A stretch of 64,000 bases of DNA from Apoderus coryli. Lineage: Eukaryota; Arthropoda; Insecta; Coleoptera; Attelabidae. The stretch's first letter is position 1. Each line of letters opens with the position of its first letter. Positions 22,046 through 33,572 of the stretch are shown here, piece after piece. The notes beneath the pieces are model-generated. The model was not told where the DNA came from. It saw only the letters and a list, made by a program, of their open reading frames with translations, and ran no database searches. The position numbers were made by a program, and so were the translations under genes. The stretch is from positions 23,684,001-23,748,000 of the forward strand of contig OU452201.1 of assembly GCA_911728435.2 (NCBI GenBank). Reading direction: 5' to 3'.

Positions 22046-22988
22046 TCACGTACCGGTTTGTTTGACTTCTACAAACATTGTGAACATATTCAACTTTGAC
22101 AAGGTGTAGAGTAAGGACATGATAAAGAAGTTTTGAACACAAAATACTACGATTAATGTTATGATTTCGTGTAATATTGTGGGTGCTATAGGAAGCATAG
22201 TAGAATTAAATGTTGGCGCTACATTCAGAATATTGGTGCAGACTTTGAGAAACAGAAATCTAACTAACAACACATTAAAACATTTACAGTACGTCTCAAT
22301 CTCAGCTTTACGAAAATAATATCTGGAATTAATATTAAGGCTGTTCGATCGATCCCCATATGCAAAGGCAGGCAAATATTTCAGTACCGAAGGTTGACTT
22401 AAACATTGCACTAAAGACGTCTAAACCTATAACTGCATTGAAACAATATAGATCGCATAATTCGCACGATTATTAGCAAACATGTGTTTGCAGTTGGCTA
22501 GTTGTTACTGTCTTGTATATTTTTAATGACAATATTGAGTAATTGAAAAGATAAAGGGTCATTATCGGCTTTCATAATAGTAGAAATTTTGAGAACGCAT
22601 AATACCTCTTTAATATAGGTTATTTTGTCTTTTGTTAGGCAAAGAAAATATTTGCAGTAATTCTTTTGGAGAACCGTCAGTTCCCTCCTAAAACAGAAAT
22701 AGAAACGTGTTCTCTTGTTGCGGCACAATGCAAACAACCACATAAACTCGGGAATACGGTTTAATGCTTTTCGAGTGAACTACACTATTTCACGATTTTG
22801 AGAATACGGCCCTGTAACGCTCTAGGCAGAGGCGCCATAGATTGATGGTTTGTACGGAATGTATGAATATGGAACAGTCTAGAGTTTCTGGCAAAAAACT
22901 GTGTAGTCTTCAAATGAAGCTGTTCCAGTACTTGAAGACAGTCTCTATCTGTATCCAAAGAGTTCATAATAAATCTTCCCAAGAGCAC
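22046..22988 (-). pseudogene. Possible exons of a membrane protein, perhaps chemoreceptor-like (tentative)
   Basis: Three open minus-strand segments lie close together (22988-22785, 22743-22498, 22411-22046). The last has two hydrophobic stretches (FNVLLVRFLFLKV and IITLIVVFCVQNFFIMSLLY) and ends VEVKQTG just before a donor-like GTACGTG. An acceptor-like TAGGTTTAG precedes it. The middle one has an acceptor-like TTCTGTTTTAG. The ...E.K.TG at an exon end recalls insect gustatory receptors, but no C-terminal receptor motif is found downstream. It could be a decayed receptor gene or chance. Confidence 0.18.
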
Positions 22989-23680
22989 ACGAGATCACAC
23001 CCGTGAACCGGAAAGCTAGCATCAAGCCTGAATACCTAGTGCTTGAGAAATCTACGCTGATCACGGTCAATCCACCTGATATCCACCATATATATTATGT
23101 TAGAGGAAAGTCAAGCTTAGATCTAATTAATGCATTAAATACATTGAACTCAATACTGTTAAATTGCTTGATTGGTATTGACATTACAAAGGGATATCGA
23201 GTTGTGGTTTTTTATATAATTTTAATCTAAGATTAGAAAGACAACAGCACTTTTTAATACGTTTCATTAAATTTGACATTCTTAGAGTGTACATTATTGA
23301 TCATTTGATGTAAAAAATTACAAACATTTACACACAACTGAGTATTACTAATATTTTTCCAGTTTCCTATTTACATCACACTGGCAACATCGTTCAGCAA
23401 CTGAACAAAGCTCTAATTGAATGGGTATAATTTTAGGAATCCTAACACGTTTCGGATATTCCTTTTACGTTTGTCGGATAAATATTCGGGAAGTTGTCAA
23501 ATAAAAGCCTGTGTATTTGTTGCTCGGATAGCGATATAAGATCACTTCAGCTAAATAATAATGTCGAGACCCTTTTGTTCCAGAGAGACTAAAAAGAAAC
23601 GGCACGATGAATATTTAGTTCATTATATTTACATTATCACAGTAATTTATTTTGTATTCTACTCATAAAGTTGTTTTACA

Positions 23681-24530
23681 GATTGCTATGCATTGCAAAA
23701 TGATATTGCCAGGTTGTGTGACTGGTGTGAGAGAAATAAGCTTGCACTGAACATAGCAAAGTGTAGGTCTGTTTCATATTCGAGGAGATGGAACAGTACT
23801 GGATTTTCTTATGAGATCAATGGTGTTCCGCTATCTTCGTTGGAGACCATCAAGGACCTTGGTATTGTGTTCGATTCACAGCTTACGTTTGTTAATCACG
23901 TTCGTGGGAAGGATGAGGAGGCCGGTCGCATGTACGGATTTTTGGTTCGGAACTGTAAGGGATTCACGGACATAAATACACTTACAGCTCTTTATTTTGC
24001 ATATGTACGATCTAAACTGGAGTATGGGTCCATAATTTGGAATCCATTTTACTCGGTTCATAAACAGGCAGTGGAAAGGGTCCAAAGGAGATTTCTAAAG
24101 TATCTGGTTTGGAGACAGGATGGTGTTTACCCCGTTTGGGGATATGATCATAGTCTGCTTTTATCACGTTTTTCGATGCAGAGTCTGGAGCATCGTCGTC
24201 TTGTGTCGTCCGTGGCTTTCTTATATAACCTTCTTCATGGCAAGATAGATGATTTCGAAATTAAATTTCAATATTCCTCGTCTTTGTGGTAGACTGAATT
24301 ATTTATTTAAATGTGTGCGTGCTAGGACTAACGCTCTCTTAAGGTCACCTATTCGTATGATGACCAGCAACTTTAATAAAATATGTCACTGTTGCGACAT
24401 GTTTTTGATAATTTTGTTAGAATAAAGTTGGTTTTTGATGAATTTTTCAAACAATAATTTTAAGATATACTCGTATTTCTTTTTCTTTTTTGTATTGTAT
24501 TGTATATATATATATATATATAACAATTTT
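23681..24530 (+). mobile_element. 5'-truncated LINE with (TA)n tail
   Basis: About 200 codons read ALQNDIARLCDWCERNKL, NIAKCRSVSYSRR, YEINGVPLSSLETIKDLGI, FDSQLTFVNHV, FAYVRSKLEYGSIIWNP and VQRRFLKYL. After a frameshift at about 24265 they continue LNFNIPRLCGRLNYLF and RARTNALLRSPIRMM. This is the region following YADD in jockey/CR1-like LINEs. A (TA)n run at 24503-24523 ends the copy. It is truncated just after the catalytic box. Confidence 0.82.
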
Positions 24531-24626
24531 TTCTTGATATTGGTCAACTTGTTGATATATACAACTGATTGAAAGTTATTGGGATGTGTGACCAGGGCTA
24601 GTTGAAATTAAACTCTTGTTTACAAC

Positions 24627-24664
24627 GCCAAGCTTTCGAATTACTTTTAATTCTTCCTCAGGGC
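24627..24664 (-). ncRNA. Hammerhead-ribozyme-like motif
   Basis: On the minus strand GCC pairs with a distal GGC as stem I. The core CTGAGGA (24661-24655) is followed by one extra A, then stem II GAATT/AATTC with loop AAAAGT, then GAAA. The next bases GCTT form a self-complementary AGCT with the preceding A, and T is the base before stem I. All core positions of CUGANGA/GAAA are met apart from the extra A before stem II. Confidence 0.42.
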
Positions 24665-24989
24665 TAGAAAGTACAAAACAGACATCAATAAACTACAATC
24701 ACAATACCCATGAAAGATCCTAACCAACAACATCAACATTAACAATATCTCACCTTTCGGGTAAGTGAGTCTAAAATTCTTATGTAGTACAACATCTCAT
24801 ATGAGCATAGATGAAACACCAAACACAGAAACAATACATTTACATAAGTTGGATAATTACATTTAAAATAGTAACATATAAATTTTGTTATAATTACTGT
24901 ACAATTTGTTTCTCCAATTAAAAGTGAATTTTTTTATAAAACTCATTGTTTATGTTTTTCATTTTATTTTTGTTTGTTGACAGATGCAA

Positions 24990-25330
24990 ATCTTCTGCGT
25001 TATCGTTGGTATTTCACAGCAAACACCTGACAGCCTACCAATGCTGCAGCAGCAATTTTTAAAAATTGTCTACAGAATGCAATTCGAAGTGGTTTTTTTA
25101 ACTTATGAACCGCTTGGATTTTGTATGGGTGAAAATGTAAATCAGAATGCAGAATTCTTCGCAATGTTCTTTTGGAAATCTGCTACGCAAGTGACTGCCT
25201 TGATGCAGATCGATTAGGACTTCTTCTACAGCTTCCTGACCCGTTCAATATTTTCAGGTGAGTGTCTGATACACTCCGACCGGATGGTCTATCTTCAATT
25301 ACTTAAACTGTGTCTCAAGGTAGATGTTCT
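24990..25330 (-). pseudogene. mariner/IS630-like transposase fragment
   Basis: The minus strand reads RPSGRSVSDTHLK, ISKRTLRRILHSDLHFHPYK, IQAVHKLKKPLRIAFCRQFL and KIAAA. This matches the second helix-turn-helix and linker (T..RIL...L...PYK.Q..H.L...) of insect mariner/IS630-like transposases, just before the first catalytic Asp. No DDE residues and no ends are visible; a stop lies within the fragment. Confidence 0.62.
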
Positions 25331-25599
25331 AGAGCTCTTATGAACTCCAGTATCTTGGCCGGTTTTAGGTTTTAGCGGCGCATTGTAATAATTAATAATG
25401 TGATTTTATAGATATTTTCTATTAGTTTGGGAAATATAATATTTTGGTGAATATTATTTTAAGTAGATTGTTAACAAATGTTCCTACACTGTCCTTTTAG
25501 TCATAAAATTTAAGGGTCCGTTTTCTATCTATCTTATCGTTTATTGATATAGGTTTTACAAAACCCAATCAACACAACAGCAAGTACGTACATGAATAA

Positions 25600-26840
25600 C
25601 AAAAATATATAATTTTTGTCTCTTTTCTTTGTTCAACTTTTACAGATGGACCGTGTTTTCTTGTTCGAAGAATGACATTTTAAATACTTTTGAACATCGA
25701 AATGCCTTCATGTAAATTAAATGTCGGACTTTTATTATTATATACATAAGCAAATTGGAGGGTGTCACGGTTTTCCATATCAAATAATATATATAAAGGG
25801 CGAATAAAAAAACAATGGGTTTTTGTCCAGTCGCTGATTCGGGAGATTGAGAAGTCATTATGAAATCGTATTGTTTCTTGCTTTACAAATGGTAGTGACT
25901 AGTTAATCTTTTGAACGAACTCCAACATAAGATACCTAAGTATCAACAACCGTTATTGAAGTCGACATAAAAATGTATTTTATTTCTAAGACGTAAACTA
26001 CTATTCACCCTGTAGCGGTATTTGTATAGGAATATATTTTAAAAATGATCTTTTCTTATTGGCCATTTTTCATTCTGTAGTACCCACTTGTAATTTTTAT
26101 GAGGCAATTTTGGAAAGGCGATAGGACTTTCAAATTAGATTCGTTTTAGCCTTGGTAGAGTCTAGATGTGATTTCTAATTGTATAAAATTTCTTAATAAT
26201 AATTGAAGTTCAAGTTCAGTAAGTTCTTTGTTAATTCTTTTAATTGAAGGCCTTTTTGTTTCCAATCAATTTTTATAAAGATTAAGTTATTTCTTTTAGT
26301 AATTGAAACAAATTCAGTTTTTAATTGTATTAAAGTTTCGTATGGGAATTAATATAATTATTCGTAATTATATTAATTTTCCTATTTTAAGTTGTACATT
26401 AATGAATATGATTTTCTTCTAAATTTTCATTCTCGTTTAATTGTTTTTTTTTTTTTATTTATACATATTTATATCATTGTTGTTATTCATGTTCTTTATT
26501 AGTTTTAATTATTAAATTAGTTGTTTTGAGCCCAAACTTTTGCGTTTTATTTCTAATAAAGTTTTAGTTATGTTGTTGACAGAAGGGTCATTTAATTATT
26601 ATTTTCCTTTTAAATACAAAGTGGGTGACCGGCAGAGATCCAGAATTATAAAAGGAGAGTAATTTTGCATTACTTTAATCCAGATTAATAAAGTTGATAT
26701 TCTTTTTTTGTTCTTCTTTAATTGAAACCGCTCGTAAAGCTTGAATCGAACCCGTAACAATTTGAATAGCATATTGGGATTCACTTGGAGCTATAAAATT
26801 AGTATTCTTCCTGAATGTAAATAATACCCGCTAAATTAGG
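25600..26840 (+). repeat. Long diverged direct repeat, copy A (possible 5' LTR)
   Basis: This stretch aligns by eye with 31960-33447. Shared landmarks include TCTTTTCTTTGTTCAA, AATTGGAGGG followed by CACGGTTT, CAGTC-like blocks, AATTATTCGTAATTATATTA, CCGCTCGTAAAGCTT, ATCGAACCCGT and AATACCCGCTAA. A TATATAAAG occurs near 25790 and AATAAAG near 26688. Shortly after the copy, TTTGGTGCCAGGCCCG (about 26868) resembles a primer-binding site of BEL/Pao elements. Two LTRs of one decayed element, about 7.8 kb in all, are possible. No gag or pol is readable between the copies. Confidence 0.5.
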
Positions 26841-27610
26841 TATATTCCCATTGATTCTGAGTATTTGGTGCCAGGCCCGATTACTGCTGCTCCTGTCCCT
26901 TCTCGTCGGATAACATCTACTATTATTTTAACTATAATTCATCAAACTACTCACTTGCAAATTTTATCAAGTACCTGCCCAATCGAAAGTTTAATTAAAA
27001 CCTGTTTTAGATCTTTAAAACATAATAAATAACGGCAACTCCGTTTGGTAAGCTGACAAGGCGAGCTCGTTATGTTTCTTTTATTAACGAGTTCTTCTTC
27101 ACAATTCTCTTTATGAGAGGATCTTTTTGCTTGTGAAAGGAGACGCTGCAGCACAAATCTACGATGCGATATTCTTTGTATAACGATCATCTTTCGCCTT
27201 TATATAATAATAGTCGTGTCATTAAAAATACAGTTGAAACTGATGTTGACATAACTATCGGTATAATTTTTGTGTAGAGTTACACACTATTTACTTATTT
27301 ATTTTTTAAGATACAACTGCCCTGACGGAATATATCCAATTAAAGGGCAGGTACAGTAACAATAATAAATATTGACTATAATATAAGCAGAGATCCCTTA
27401 GTTGTTCTCTGATATAAGATTGGTTATGTTTTGCTTTATAGTTGTGAAGCTAAAGCTGCTATGATGATGTGATATGTGTTGAGAATGTAATGAAATAATA
27501 AACATTCTAACTTACTTAAAACATAAATACTCGTATATAGCAACCTATAATCAAGGAAATGTAGAAACAGACGCCTCATGCAAACAATGCTGTTCTGAAA
27601 TGACCGTTGG
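26841..27610. other. Region between the long repeats, no coding signal
   Basis: Contains the primer-binding-site-like TTTGGTGCCAGGCCCG at about 26868 and unassigned AT-rich DNA. No gag-, protease- or RT-like translation was found on either strand. Confidence 0.35.
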
Positions 27611-27614
27611 TCGA

Positions 27615-28685
27615 TATGGATGTGTGTAGTACGTGCGGTGACCATTTTATTGTTTGTTCGAAAGTCATTATATGTGATTTTTTGTAATAATAAATTTCAT
27701 CCTACCTGTGCTGGTGTTAAGGACTCATGGTTGAAAGTTCTGAATGAAAATAAAAATTATTTTTGGTTTTGCAATGTTTGTCGGGCAAAATGGCGACATG
27801 AACCCAATGTTGGCACCGATAATATCAGTCGTGAGTTTGTATAAGCTTTTGGTGGAGTTGCAAGCATCTGAACATGTGGCACTTGAACACAGGCCGAATT
27901 CGCAACAAACCACCATTGATAAATCATACAGTGATATAGTTAAAAAAACAAGTACAAAAGTCTAGTGCTACACTATTGATTAAGCACACCGGCACTGATA
28001 AACTACGTACTACTGATGTGCTATCTATTATAAAAAAAAGTGTAAATCCTATTACAGTATGCTGATGAAAAATCAATGCAGAATCTGAAGTCGGGGTTGG
28101 ATACTAAAATCGGACCACAATTTAAGGTTGAAATTGCCAAAATGTATAATCCACGTTTTGTCATAAAATACGTTGATTTGGAGGATTTACAAACGGATGA
28201 ACTTTGGTAGTGTTAAACGCATCATTCACACTTCTGCACCACCATATTTGAGGACTAAGCTTGTATTTCGTCAGACGCTCCACACTCTCAATCTGAGGAA
28301 TCAAATTAAGCTCACAATGCTCCTGTATAGGACAGTTATGTTTCGAAGAAGTTTCACTTATAATTCTGTAACTATGTTCAACTACTATAGTCAGTATCTA
28401 GATTTACTGAATGTAACACCCTATAAGTTTAAGAACCGGTTAAATGAACATTTACTTTCATGTCAATGAGATTTATTATTGCATTGTTATTTTATTTATA
28501 TTTTGATATGTTTATATTATTTTGAATTATTTGTAGTTTACTTTGTATTGTTTTATTTTGATTATTTTTTCCTTTTCTTTTTCTTTTTGCTTTGTATTGT
28601 TTACTTTGTGTAATGGGTTGAGGATGATTGGTCTTTGGCTAGACTTCGCCCATTTAAAAATAGAGGCTTTATTATTATTATTATG
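27615..28685 (+). mobile_element. Internally deleted LINE: ORF1 PHD-type zinc finger joined to ORF2 tail
   Basis: The copy begins MDVCSTCGDHF. After a frameshift it reads NNKFHPTCAGVKDSWLKVL and FWFCNVCRAKW, a PHD-type zinc finger (C..C ... H..C ... C..C) typical of ORF1 in jockey/CR1-like LINEs. Next come an acidic/Gln-rich stretch and MYNPRFVIKYVDLEDLQTD, like the ORF1 domain after the finger. From about 28200 the sequence jumps to SAPPYLRTKLVFRQTLHTLN, RRSFTYNSVTMFNYY and FKNRLNEHLLSC-stop, the extreme C terminus of ORF2. A (TTA)n tail lies at 28668-28683. The endonuclease and RT, several kb, are missing. Confidence 0.75.
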
Positions 28686-28689
28686 TAAC

Positions 28690-29610
28690 AGATAAGATAT
28701 AAGTAAAAAATATATTTCACTAGATATGTAGGGTAAATGCTAAGTGTAAGCATTTTTACGTTCCTTCATGAAAACAAGCTGAGTTTAGTTATCAGGAAAA
28801 TAAGGCAAACATTCTTGAGTATATTATGTATACCTCAAAATCATTTTGACCAAATGCATTTGTTCAACTACTGAAATTACTAGTTGTTTGTGTTTATTGA
28901 GATTTTAAGTATTTCTAGATTATTGAATTCTGATTCAATGTTTCGTCTTTGAAATTGATTGTGATTTTGTTGACTGTCTGCATGTTTCTAAAATTTTATG
29001 GTTGTGTTATATTGTAAATAATTCTATGTTGTTACATAGTTTGGATTTTTTGGAAATCATGAAAGCTAAAGCAGATGATAGTGTCACATGCTTGAATGAC
29101 CAAACAGCTTTCATTGAGTCCTCACTTTTTAATTTGCAATGTGTTCGTTTATTATGTCCCATCTTTATTTTTTTGTCTCATTTAGATTTAAATTTACCAA
29201 TTTTTATATTTATTAGTATTTCTGTTCAATTCGTTTTGGACATACCGTACTTTACAGAAAAAGAGAAAAAAACTTTTTCGTCTTTTTTGATGTGGTTGGA
29301 ATCTAAGGTTGTACACATCAGGTGTTTTGTCAACTAGTCAGTTGTTTGCTTTATAGACTTATACACAAATTTGTTGTCCATTTTACGTTTGTTTTCTCTT
29401 ATGTGTTGGTTTTTATGTTTATACTAAAATAGGATGGCTTATTAAGCCGAAAGTGCTGTCCGTTTTCATAATTGGATTAAATATTGTGTGGAGTTACCTT
29501 TCAAAGTTTTTGTTTGTTTTCTTTTATATATTTTTATATATGTGTCAAAATAAAAAAAAAATCATAATTTTATAATAAATATGGAATAATCTAAATAAAA
29601 AAAAATAATT
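28690..29610. other. Intergenic AT-rich region
   Basis: A 111-codon plus frame (29002-29337) is hydrophobic and unrecognised. Near 29431-29460 a motif GGCTT-ATT-AAGCC followed by GAAAG resembles a hammerhead stem II and GAAA, but the CTGANGA core is not intact. Confidence 0.3.
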
Positions 29611-29611
29611 T

Positions 29612-29750
29612 ATTTAGAAACATAGCTTTTCGCCAAGAATCTTACATGGAAGTTAAATGGCAAAAAGGTCACAGAAATATTACTATGACACTTAAATATG
29701 GAGAGCTATTCGTGCCTAGAGGGCAGCAGTTAATTTTATTATAAAATACA
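29612..29750 (+). repeat. Interspersed repeat; empty-site copy of a LINE target
   Basis: This sequence matches two blocks at 16555-16630 and 17673-17720 (for example AAATGGCAAAAAGGTCACAG against AAATGACAAATAGGTCAGAG, and ACACTTAAATATGGAGAGCT in both). At 16.6-17.7 kb the blocks are separated by the LINE; here they are contiguous. The repeat family itself is unknown. Confidence 0.6.
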
Positions 29751-30875
29751 CAGATTTTTTTAAGCGAACATTGTTATATCTGAATACAATTTATTAATGA
29801 ATGGAAGAGAGAGATCTGTTTAATTATGAAAACCTGCTAACGTTTGGAAATCTCGTTACGCCGCCGATTGAATAATAGGCAACGGATCCATGTTAAAGCT
29901 CTTTGGATCAATCAAAATAGCCTTAAACCATTTATTTCATCTAATCCGTTTTTATTATTATCCGAATAGATGCACCAGGAAATGCAAACGCTGCTGATGA
30001 GAATCGTAAAAAATTAATGGTGCTACTGGCAAAGTCTGCGGGCTTTATTTCATGTTTTATTTTCCTTATCTATTGCGATAAATTAATGAGACCTCTCCTC
30101 TTTTTGTTTTGCTCTCAAAGAAGCTGCCTTTTATGGTTTTATTAGAGAGATATTTTATTCATGAAAAGAGTGGTACACAAATTGTGAACATAAAGACCAA
30201 ACGAATACCATTTTAATTACGTACAACTCTTTAAAGAAAGACGAATTTATTTGGAAAAATTTAGATTTTCCATAATTTTTATAAGGGCTGTGGAACTCTG
30301 GAATATTCGAACTATGAACAGAGTAGGTATCCCTGATATTTGTATTTTGATTTATTATTTACAGAGTGCGATTCATTGACAAAATTTATATTTACCTACA
30401 ATAATTAAAGAGATCAATACTAATTTAAATTTTTTCAAGCAAAAGTATGTGAGCTGCGATTCATAAATTCAGGAACTAAAGTCCAGGTGCGAATAAATTA
30501 AAGCATTAAGTTTATTATGCAATATAAATAGGAAGTCTTATACTATAGATTTGATCCAAACAAACCAATGTGCATACAATTAAAAATCATTAAAATTAAT
30601 CCTTATAAATTGAATTTATAAATTTTGTGCATTATTCAGCTAATGCGACAACACGCATGAACTCAGTATGACGTCTATAGTGAATACCATAAGTTAAACA
30701 GAATCTATGGCGAATACACACAGCGGTTTAGGCTCAGAATATGATGTCTAGACCAATCCAATAAATGTACCATAAGTGAGTCTGTGTAAATACAATGAGG
30801 ACACCGCTGCTTATTTCTTTAAACTGAAAGCATATTGATTATATTTTTACACATTGGTACAAATATATTCCATTT
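29751..30875. other. Intergenic, no gene seen
   Basis: No family resemblance on either strand. The part at 29850-30130 is of higher complexity and less AT-simple than its surroundings; whether it is conserved noncoding DNA cannot be judged from one sequence. Confidence 0.3.
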
Positions 30876-30879
30876 TAAA

Positions 30880-31110
30880 GACACTTTCATGAAATCTAAA
30901 TAGTAAAGCTTGCATAGTTCACTGGATCAAAAGCTTTGCGAGGGTCAAGTAGGACCAATATTGTACGCTTTGTTCTTACCATAGCATACGAGATTTGTCT
31001 CTATTAGCATATTTGTTGAAGTGCATACTTTAGGGCAAAAACCCGATTGCAGAGTAGATAAAATCTGAAACTATATAACGAATATGACAACAAGAATTTT
31101 GTTGAGCTAC
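30880..31110 (-). pseudogene. LINE reverse-transcriptase fragment
   Basis: The minus strand reads TLQSGFCPKVCTSTNML, then in a shifted frame TILVLLDPRKAFDPVNYASF. These are the Q.GF.....T...L and the LLD..KAFD.V(N/H) palm motif (first catalytic Asp) of a jockey/CR1-like LINE RT. It is broken by a frameshift and has no YADD box. Confidence 0.6.
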
Positions 31111-31460
31111 AACTCTTCAGTAGTAGGTGATAGAAAACTAGGCCTTAAGCAGTGGACCAAAGCTTACAACGACGGCATACAAAGAAATTGAACTCCATTT
31201 AGTTTTGTAGCCAACACTAAATTCGCCCGAATTCCCTGCAGGACACTTTGTCTTATAAACTCCTTGTTACACAATGTAACAAGACTTTATATTTGGAATT
31301 GGTTTTACACAGGTATGGTTCCCAAGACGGGTAATTAAATATATACAACATCCAGTCGGTTCAGTGAAAACACTTAATACGACTCTTATATAACAATAAA
31401 AACAGATATTACATTTTAGTCATCCATAAAAAACAAGCATTAATGAACATGGTAATTATA

Positions 31461-31730
31461 CAGGGTTTCCAGAAAATAAAATGCAAACGAACCAGCATAC
31501 TGTAGGGTTCTCGCTCTTTGAAGATAATCCAAAATACAGGTTACATGGATGGATTAAACTTAGCGTATGTGTGAGATTCCTGTATATGCAGTGTCATAAT
31601 TTGATTTTATAGTAATAACCATATAGGCACAACTTTTTGAGGCTCAACTGATGTGTTAACACTATTATCTTGTAACAAAACACAGTAATCCACGCCACTG
31701 GCGTTAAAGTATATACGTTATCTTACCCTG
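31461..31730. mobile_element. Candidate short mariner-type MITE
   Basis: CAGGGTTTCC at 31461 and ACCCTG at 31725-31730 are inverted and flanked by TA on both sides (31459-31460, 31731-31732). The CAGGGT end is shared with the larger mariner-like elements at 33573 and 39578. The inverted match is only about six bases, so this is tentative. Confidence 0.35.
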
Positions 31731-31959
31731 TACACTAGGGTAGATTTATATTTATTTTTTTCTGAACAGTTTTGGTTAGCGAAAATAAGTAGTTTCTGGA
31801 TACCTGGTTTTCCTGGGAAGTATTATGAGTTTATTATTTCAACGATTGTAAATCGTTCTTCTTTGAATGGTAAATTTATTGTCTCAAAAGTGACAAATTA
31901 TCCTAAAATTCATGTTTATTTTTATGGAATAGAAATATAAATGCAAAGACATAGGAAAA

Positions 31960-33447
31960 ATATGTGTTGGTTGTCTTTTCTTTGTTCAAATAAGGAATGA
32001 TTTTAGTTACAGGGTGACCTTCCTTAACATTGTCGAAATACTTACTTATTATTTAGATGATTATTATATATATATAGGCTAATTGGAGGGCTAGCACGGT
32101 TTCCCATATCAAAGTATACATTAATGGGCTCAGAAAAGATTATATGGGTTTTCATCCAGTTCAGCTTTTTCTGGGGATTGAACAGTCATTATATAATCAT
32201 ATTGATTCTCACTTTACCAGGTTAATCTCCTGAAAGGACTTCAATATAAGATATCTTAGTTAACAACAATCATCACAGACGAAATAAAGGTAGATAATTT
32301 AAAATTAGATTATAATTTTTAATTCCAAAACGAAACAGTTGTCACCATGTAGTTATATTTTAGTGGAATATTTTCGTTTTAAATGCCAATTTTTTCTGAT
32401 TGGTTATCCCATTCTCTCCTTCTTCAAAGGAATGGATTTTTCATTATTATGAAGTGATTTGAAAAAATCAGAATCGTTCTAGTTCTTTATAAAGTTTAAG
32501 AATTATTTTAATTTAGTTTTTGGACTTCTCAGATTTTTAAAAGTTAAAGAATTATTTTCTAATTTGTTTAAAGTATTAAGATAGTATTTCAGTTTGTAAA
32601 CTCCAGTTCTTTTCAGTTCTGAAATAGTAAGTTTTCTAAAGTTTCTAATAGTCCGTCAACGTAAAGTTCTAGTAAGTTCTTTTGATTATTCTTTTTAGTT
32701 TCTCTAAAAATTAAAGACCTTTTTGTTACTAACTCAGTTTCAGTAGAGTTAAAGTTTGTTTCTTTTTATAATTGACTAATATTTCAAATAGTCGAATTTA
32801 AAGTCTGTTATGATTGTCAGATTAGAATTATAATTAAAATTTTGCGCGGAAATTAATAGCTGAACAGACGGTTATTTGCTCGCAAAGCACCGTACTGAAA
32901 CTCGCCCAGTTGCATTAAATAATTAAGATTTGTATATTTGTAACGACAGATATAATGCAATAAAAGTACTTTATTATTATTATTATATAATTATGCGTAA
33001 TTATATTAATTATGCAATAATTATTCGTAATTATATTAATTTACCTATTTCAACTTGTACAATGTCCTAGAACAAGATTTTCTTTCATTTCCATTTTCTT
33101 TTAATGTTTTATTCTTTTTATTTATACATATTTATTTCTTCTATTGTTATTCATTTTTATTATTTATAATTAAAATTAGGTGTTTTGAAAAGCACAAAAC
33201 CTTGGGTTAAGGAACGAGTGACGTCTATAAAGTATTCAGTGATCCACAGTCATACAGGTCAGTTAATTCTATTTTAATACAGAATATTAAAGTTTGATAT
33301 TCCTCGTTTGTTCTTTCTTCAATTAAAACTTGCCGCTCGTAAAGCTTATAATCGAACCCGTGTACAATTTAAATAGCAATCGGGATTCACTTGGACTGAT
33401 ACTTTTAAGTAGTAGTAGGTATTCTTTCTGGGTGTATACAATACCCG
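31960..33447 (+). repeat. Long diverged direct repeat, copy B (possible 3' LTR)
   Basis: Partner of 25600-26840 (landmarks listed there). It is longer because it carries an extra segment at about 32867-32985 that ends in a (TTA)n tail and is absent from copy A. That segment is most likely a severely 5'-truncated LINE insertion. The two copies are diverged by many substitutions and small indels. Confidence 0.5.
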
Positions 33448-33572
33448 CTAATTTAATTTGTCACAATCTCTACCCTATTTTTTTTTACAAAAATGCGTTA
33501 TAGAGAGGTTTACAGAAATGCACGTTTCGCGATTCCCTGAACAAGAATATAATGTTTCTAAAAAAGTATATT

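Noticed and set aside
23430..23470. Hammerhead-like GGAATATCC-GAAACG on the minus strand
   Set aside because: No CUGANGA core precedes the stem, and the position before stem I would be G, which is not allowed.
26735..26765. tRNA-like GAATCGAACCC word
   Set aside because: No cloverleaf, anticodon arm or acceptor pairing could be built, and the word is part of the long repeat also found at about 33350.
29002..29337. 111-codon plus-strand frame
   Set aside because: Hydrophobic and AT-driven; no motif, no splice support and no relation to neighbouring elements.
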